Notes under the pieces: model-generated
What the model was told of the DNA's origin: nothing
Seen by the model: the letters and a program-made list of their open reading frames with translations, nothing else
The model's database searches: none
Source of the DNA: Bacteroidota bacterium
GTDB lineage: Bacteria > Bacteroidota > Bacteroidia > Palsa-965
Direction: 5' to 3'
Length of the DNA stretch: 42,034 nt
Assembly (NCBI GenBank): GCA_003151415.1
Contig: PLXK01000217.1
Location: 1 to 42,034, forward strand
Made by a program: the position numbers and the translations under genes
Part shown: positions 38,558-42,034 of the stretch, piece after piece
How positions within the stretch are numbered: the first letter of the stretch is position 1
How the letters are laid out: each line of letters starts with the position of its first letter

Positions 38558-39283
38558 TTATCTTCTTCCGCCTGCAAGACGAAGCAGGGTCAGGAAGAGG
38601 TTGATGAATGTGATGTAAAGGGTAAGGGCGCCCATGAGGGCCATCTTTTGTGTTTGTTCTCCGTCGCCCGGCATGCTCAGTGCCATGTTCTTCAATTGCT
38701 GAACTTTGAAAGAGGTCAGACCGGTGAAGACGATAACTCCGGCGATATCAATCAGGAAAGTGCTTCCACCGGTAAACATGTGGATAACCGAAGCGATGAT
38801 GATGCCAAAGAGACCCATATACAAATAGGTACCCATTTTAGTCAGGTCGGTCTTTGTGGTGGCTCCAAGAAAAGCCATAAAACCAAAGGTTCCGGCACTG
38901 ATCAGAAAGGTTTGAACAATCAGTGACTTCGCATAAACCATCAGAAGTACGCTCAGGGTCATACCCATACAAACCGAATACAAAAGAAAGATAGCCAGAA
39001 GAATCTGCAGGGAGAGTTTTTCCAAACCGAAATTCATGACCAGAATAAAAGCGATCGGCGCAATCAGAACCACCCAGCCCAATGTTGTGAATCCCAAATG
39101 GCCATTCACTTCCTGAAGGATCATTTGCTGAAGGGAAGCGGTTGTTGCAAAAAGATAAGCCACAACCCCGGATATAACCAAGGCAGCAGTCATCCAGGTA
39201 AATACTTTGGAAAGAAATGATTTCACAACCACACCATCGTTCTCGTGTGTGCCTGATGAATAATCCAGAATGTTATTGTCCAT
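38558..39283 (-). CDS. Bax inhibitor-1/YccA family membrane protein
   Basis: A 241-residue protein with seven hydrophobic segments. After a short acidic cytoplasmic N-terminus (MDNNILDYSSGTHENDGVVV), FLSKVFTWMTAALVISGVVA is the typical BI-1 first helix. GTFGFMAFLGATTKTDLTKM and the YLYMGLFGIIIASVIHMFTG loop follow, then LIDIAGVIVFTGLTSFKVQQ and a final ALTLYITFINLFLTLLRLAG. The family (YccA, YbhL, TMBIM) includes an FtsH regulator in E. coli and calcium-leak channels. It has its own promoter (39309) and terminator (38502). Confidence 0.92.
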   Translation of the reverse strand: MDNNILDYSSGTHENDGVVVKSFLSKVFTWMTAALVISGVVAYLFATTASLQQMILQEVNGHLGFTTLGWVVLIAPIAFILVMNFGLEKLSLQILLAIFLLYSVCMGMTLSVLLMVYAKSLIVQTFLISAGTFGFMAFLGATTKTDLTKMGTYLYMGLFGIIIASVIHMFTGGSTFLIDIAGVIVFTGLTSFKVQQLKNMALSMPGDGEQTQKMALMGALTLYITFINLFLTLLRLAGGRR

Positions 39284-39308
39284 AACGGTATTGATTTTTT
39301 GGTTGATA

Positions 39309-39316
39309 CAAAGGTA
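39309..39316 (-). promoter_or_regulatory. Bacteroidota -7 element (TACCTTTG) for the YccA-like gene
   Basis: A perfect TACCTTTG on the minus strand lies 25 nt upstream of the ATG at 39283. No TTG -33 box is clear. Confidence 0.45.
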
Positions 39317-39390
39317 CGAAATTTATATACTTTGCAGAATTCAGCACGGATTAAATGGTCAATGACTATGTTAAAAATTGCTCATGAATT

Positions 39391-39990
39391 TTAATGCAAG
39401 CGGGTCGAAATCAAGCTAATAAACTCCTTACGGGTTGGGTCTTTCAGGAACTCGCCGGTAAATGCCGATGTGGTGGTTACCGAATTCTGTTTCTGGATGC
39501 CTCGCATTTGCATGCAGAGGTGCGCGGCTTCGATCACCACGGCCACGCCAAGCGGTTTTAAAGTATCCTGGATGCAGTTGAGTATGTCCTGTGTCATGCG
39601 CTCCTGCACCTGCAGGCGCCGCGCAAAAGCATCGACCACGCGGGGTATTTTACTCAATCCGACAATATGCCCGTTGGGTATATAGGCAATGTGTGCCTTG
39701 CCGAAAAAGGGAAGCAGATGATGTTCGCATAACGAATAAAGTTCAATGTCTTTGACCACAACCATTTGCTGATAGGGGTCCTGAAACATGGCCGAACGGA
39801 GAATGTCGGCCGGATTCATGCATTTGCCGGATGTCAGGAACTGGATCATTTTAGCTGCTCTCTCCGGGGTTTTTGCAAGTCCTTCCCGGGTTCCATCTTC
39901 TCCGATGCGCTCAATAATTTCGCTGTAGTTCTTACTGATTTTGCCGGTGTTTACTTCATCATATTCTTCTGTCAGTTTGTAATTGGCCAT
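39391..39990 (-). CDS. folE: GTP cyclohydrolase I
   Basis: A 199-residue Fol[21 protein letters not shown] and the zinc-ligand region [20 protein letters not shown] are clear; Cys88, His91 and Cys159 (in AHLCMQMRG) match the Zn ligands of E. coli Fol[21 protein letters not shown] and [10 protein letters not shown] complete the active site. It converts GTP to 7,8-dihydroneopterin triphosphate, the entry point for folate and for queuosine/biopterin-type pterins. It lies 174 bp downstream of the queD-type gene, whose enzyme uses FolE product, so the two form a pathway pair even if not one operon. Confidence 0.96.
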   Translation of the reverse strand: MANYKLTEEYDEVNTGKISKNYSEIIERIGEDGTREGLAKTPERAAKMIQFLTSGKCMNPADILRSAMFQDPYQQMVVVKDIELYSLCEHHLLPFFGKAHIAYIPNGHIVGLSKIPRVVDAFARRLQVQERMTQDILNCIQDTLKPLGVAVVIEAAHLCMQMRGIQKQNSVTTTSAFTGEFLKDPTRKEFISLISTRLH

Positions 39991-40164
39991 TTTTTTGAGT
40001 GTTGAGTTGTTTGGGTGCTCGCCCGCCGAAGCCTTTTTCAGGCGCAGGAGGGTTAAGGCTGATTTAATGTCTGGTTTGCTGAAATGGTGTGAAAAATGTT
40101 CAGGTGCCCGCTCTCACTTCTTCGTTCTTTTTCTCTCCCTTTAACTTCAACACATCAACACATC
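39991..40164. other. Low-complexity gap between queD and folE
   Basis: No gene is seen. The gap contains TTCAACACATCAACACATC-type low-complexity sequence resembling that at 33485-33530. No clear -7 element was found for folE here, so read-through from queD is possible. Confidence 0.3.
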
Positions 40165-40581
40165 TTAAGATCCACCAAAGTATTCCACATAATTGTTGTC
40201 TGTTTCACAAAGTTTGATGCAATGCAGCATACCTCCAAGCTTTTGAATGTGGGCGTCGAGCTGTTCCCAGATGGCAATGGCCACGTTTTCGGTTGTAGGC
40301 ATTCTGTTTTTCATAAAATCAACATCCAGGTTCAGATTTTTATGATCCAGTTTGTCGGTGATGTGAACACGGATAATGGTGCTTAATTCTTTCAGATTCA
40401 CCGTATAACCTGTATCCGGATTCACTTCTCCCTTGACAGTAACAAAGAGGTAATAATTGTGCCCATGCCAATTGGGATTTGCGCATTTGCCAAAAACTTC
40501 CAGATTTTTTTCTTCACTCCATTCGGAATGAAAGAGTTTGTGTGCGGCGTTAAAATGTTCTTTTCGGGTAATGTAAATCAT
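40165..40581 (-). CDS. queD: 6-carboxytetrahydropterin synthase / PTPS family (QueD-like)
   Basis: A 138-residue 6-pyruvoyl-tetrahydropterin synthase-fold enzyme. His14 (FNAAHKLF), His39 and His41 (NWHGHNY) are the zinc ligands. Cys33 (FGKCANPN) is the catalytic cysteine. Acidic residues are in LDHKNLNLDVDFM and in LCETDNNYVEYFG at the end. Bacterial members turn dihydroneopterin triphosphate into 6-carboxytetrahydropterin for queuosine; PTPS makes pyruvoyl-tetrahydropterin. The neighbouring folE supplies the substrate. No queE, queC or preQ1-type element is in the window. A TACCTTTG promoter lies about 31 nt upstream. Confidence 0.9.
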   Translation of the reverse strand: MIYITRKEHFNAAHKLFHSEWSEEKNLEVFGKCANPNWHGHNYYLFVTVKGEVNPDTGYTVNLKELSTIIRVHITDKLDHKNLNLDVDFMKNRMPTTENVAIAIWEQLDAHIQKLGGMLHCIKLCETDNNYVEYFGGS

Positions 40582-40612
40582 TGCTGTGGATCTTCAAATT
40601 TAAAATGATGAG

Positions 40613-40620
40613 CAAAGGTA
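40613..40620 (-). promoter_or_regulatory. Bacteroidota -7 element (TACCTTTG) for the queD-like gene
   Basis: A perfect TACCTTTG on the minus strand lies 31 nt upstream of the ATG at 40581, giving a leader of about 27 nt. There is too little room for a riboswitch. Confidence 0.45.
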
Positions 40621-40793
40621 GGGAAAAATGGGTTTCTTCTTTTTAATGGTCATCGGCTTTGTATCGAATCCCTTTCAAAGAATACTGTTGGGAGTTTGCA
40701 AATTGCTAACTGCAAATTGCAAATTTATTCTTTCAAGAGATCTCCACAAATTTTAAAACATCTGAAAGAAATCAGTACATTGACTTCGAAGAC

Positions 40794-41933
40794 ATGTCAG
40801 AAAACTCATCATATTCAGAAGAAGGAGCCGGAACAAACCCTGGTATGCAGGCAAAGCCGAGTCCAGGTAAACGAGCGGAGCCTAGCTTTAAGGGACGCGG
40901 TGCCCAGTCCAATCCGCCGAACCGTTTCGAACGGAATTCGGTTTCGCAGGAACATCCGGAAATGGCGGATGAACCTCTGCTGGGAACAGAAAAAACGGAA
41001 TACATCATTACCCATGCAAAGACCATTGTAAACAAAGTTGACAGTCCGGATATCGGCTTGAATTATTCCATGAATCCTTACCAGGGATGTGAGCATGGAT
41101 GCATTTACTGTTATGCACGAAATACTCATCAATACTGGGGTTACAGCGCAGGCATGGATTGGGAGCAGAAGATTATTATTAAACCCAATGCTCCCGAACT
41201 ACTGGAAAAAGAATTCATGAATAAAAACTGGCAGCCCTACCCTATTATGTTCTCAGGAAATACGGATTGTTATCAGCCTGTGGAAAGAAAGATGATGATT
41301 ACCAGGCGCATGCTTGAAATATGCCTGAAGTATAGAAACCCGGTGAGCATGATTACCAAGAATGCTCTCATCCTTCGTGATATTGATATATTAAGTGAAA
41401 TGGCAAAGATGAGGCTTGCTCATGTTGCTATTTCAATCACTACGCTTGATGAAGATTTGCGTTTAACGATGGAGCCGCGCACCGCCACTGCAAACAACAG
41501 ATTGAAGGTCATTGAGAAATTAAGCAGCGCCGGAATACCTGTCATAGTAATGGCTGCACCCATCATCCCGGGGTTGAACAGCCATGAAGTGCCAAACATA
41601 CTGGAAGCGGCTGCCTTGCATGGAGCATCAGGAGCAGGCTTTACGATAGTGCGGTTAAACGGAGCAGTGGGCGGCATTTTCACTGACTGGCTTCAAAAAA
41701 CATTTCCTGACAAAGCAGAGAAAGTATTGAACCAGATTAAAGAATGTCACGGCGGAAAACTCAACGACAGCCGCTTTGGAACAAGAATGCGAGGAGAAGG
41801 GAATATTGCAGAAAGCATTCGGCAGCTATTTATTTCTTCAAAGAAAAAGTATTTTAGTAAAAAAGAGAAGTTTGAGTTTGATCTGACTCTTTTTGAAAGG
41901 CCTGATAAGAGAAGCCAGCTTAGTCTATTCTAA
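40794..41933 (+). CDS. PA0069 family radical SAM protein
   Basis: A 379-residue radical SAM enzyme. The 4Fe-4S motif is C-x3-C-x2-C: Cys99, Cys103 and Cys106 in YQGCEHGCIYCYARNTHQYW. The N-terminal GRGAQSNPPNRFE (about 34-46) is the mark of the PA0069/Rv2578c family, related to spore photoproduct lyase-like proteins. NTDCYQPVERKMMITRRMLE and ISITTLDEDLRLTMEPRTAT are TIM-barrel SAM-side segments. Residues 310-350 include KLNDSRFGTRMRGEGNIAE. Reported partners suggest DNA-repair-like or unknown chemistry; the substrate is not known. It is divergent from queD. Confidence 0.9.
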   Translation: MSENSSYSEEGAGTNPGMQAKPSPGKRAEPSFKGRGAQSNPPNRFERNSVSQEHPEMADEPLLGTEKTEYIITHAKTIVNKVDSPDIGLNYSMNPYQGCEHGCIYCYARNTHQYWGYSAGMDWEQKIIIKPNAPELLEKEFMNKNWQPYPIMFSGNTDCYQPVERKMMITRRMLEICLKYRNPVSMITKNALILRDIDILSEMAKMRLAHVAISITTLDEDLRLTMEPRTATANNRLKVIEKLSSAGIPVIVMAAPIIPGLNSHEVPNILEAAALHGASGAGFTIVRLNGAVGGIFTDWLQKTFPDKAEKVLNQIKECHGGKLNDSRFGTRMRGEGNIAESIRQLFISSKKKYFSKKEKFEFDLTLFERPDKRSQLSLF

Positions 41934-42034
41934 GTAAGTGATTACAGAAGCTATTCTGAAAATAGAATTTGGAAATTTGGAAGTTCACGATTCGTATATT
42001 AGTATCTATTAGTAATTCGTAGAAATTTCAGAGA

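Noticed and set aside
40582-40793. preQ1 or pterin riboswitch between queD and the radical SAM gene
   Set aside because: The predicted queD leader is only about 27 nt, and the sequence shows only TTGCAAATTGC-type repeats, no recognisable riboswitch core.

Overview
The window looks like a chromosomal segment of a Bacteroidota (Bacteroidetes) bacterium. Four signs support this. A surface-type protein ends in a type IX secretion (T9SS) sorting domain, and a T9SS Plug-family protein lies just upstream of it. Two DUF6089 outer-membrane proteins and a head-GIN (DUF2807) lipoprotein are present, all typical of the phylum. At least fourteen likely promoters carry the Bacteroidota -7 element TAnnTTTG. 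Moderate GC and frequent lipoproteins fit as well. I saw no rRNA, tRNA, CRISPR array or transposase, and I cannot name a genus.

Layout. (1) 1-5.6 kb is an accessory-looking stretch of small, mostly uncharacterised genes: a Panacea/SocA-like protein, a DUF3892-like protein, a zinc-ribbon protein, two lipoproteins, a DUF6934-like protein, and an XRE regulator followed by a membrane-anchored coiled-coil protein. The XRE gene is divergent from a lipoprotein operon, and two 12-bp palindromes lie between them. (2) 5.8-13.8 kb holds housekeeping and envelope genes: an active/inactive M16 peptidase pair, an acyltransferase, a nitronate monooxygenase-like enzyme and a tandem pair of DUF6089 proteins. 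(3) 13.9-30.3 kb is a surface-polysaccharide locus: five glycosyltransferases, a WcaF-like acetyltransferase, a Wzy/ligase-like protein and another polytopic membrane protein, an asparagine synthase, a split heptose-nucleotide-like trio (PfkB kinase, GmhA-like SIS isomerase, nucleotidyltransferase), a short SDR, a methyltransferase and an acyltransferase. MazG sits inside the locus. (4) 30.4-37.9 kb is envelope again: a PagL-like acyloxyacyl hydrolase, a head-GIN lipoprotein, a CDF metal transporter, a YwqK-type lipoprotein, the T9SS Plug-like protein and a six-repeat SprB-type T9SS cargo. (5) 37.9-42 kb has an unknown protein, a Bax-inhibitor/YccA protein, GTP cyclohydrolase I, a QueD/PTPS enzyme and a PA0069-type radical SAM protein.

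How the genes fit together. The polysaccharide genes are read mainly from the minus strand. Two promoter-like elements (near 25.2 and 22.1 kb) would drive kinase-SIS-nucleotidyltransferase-glycosyltransferase and membrane protein-Wzy-glycosyltransferase-AsnB respectively. Together they could make, modify and polymerise a sugar chain containing a heptose-like unit. The PagL-like enzyme and the two acyltransferases could adjust acylation of lipid A or glycan. Plug and the SprB-repeat protein tie the region to T9SS-dependent surface display.

The least explained items are the XRE/palindrome/lipoprotein control region, a decayed 42-bp tandem repeat with a perfect 15-bp inverted repeat upstream of the T9SS cargo gene, and a set of apparently leaderless genes.
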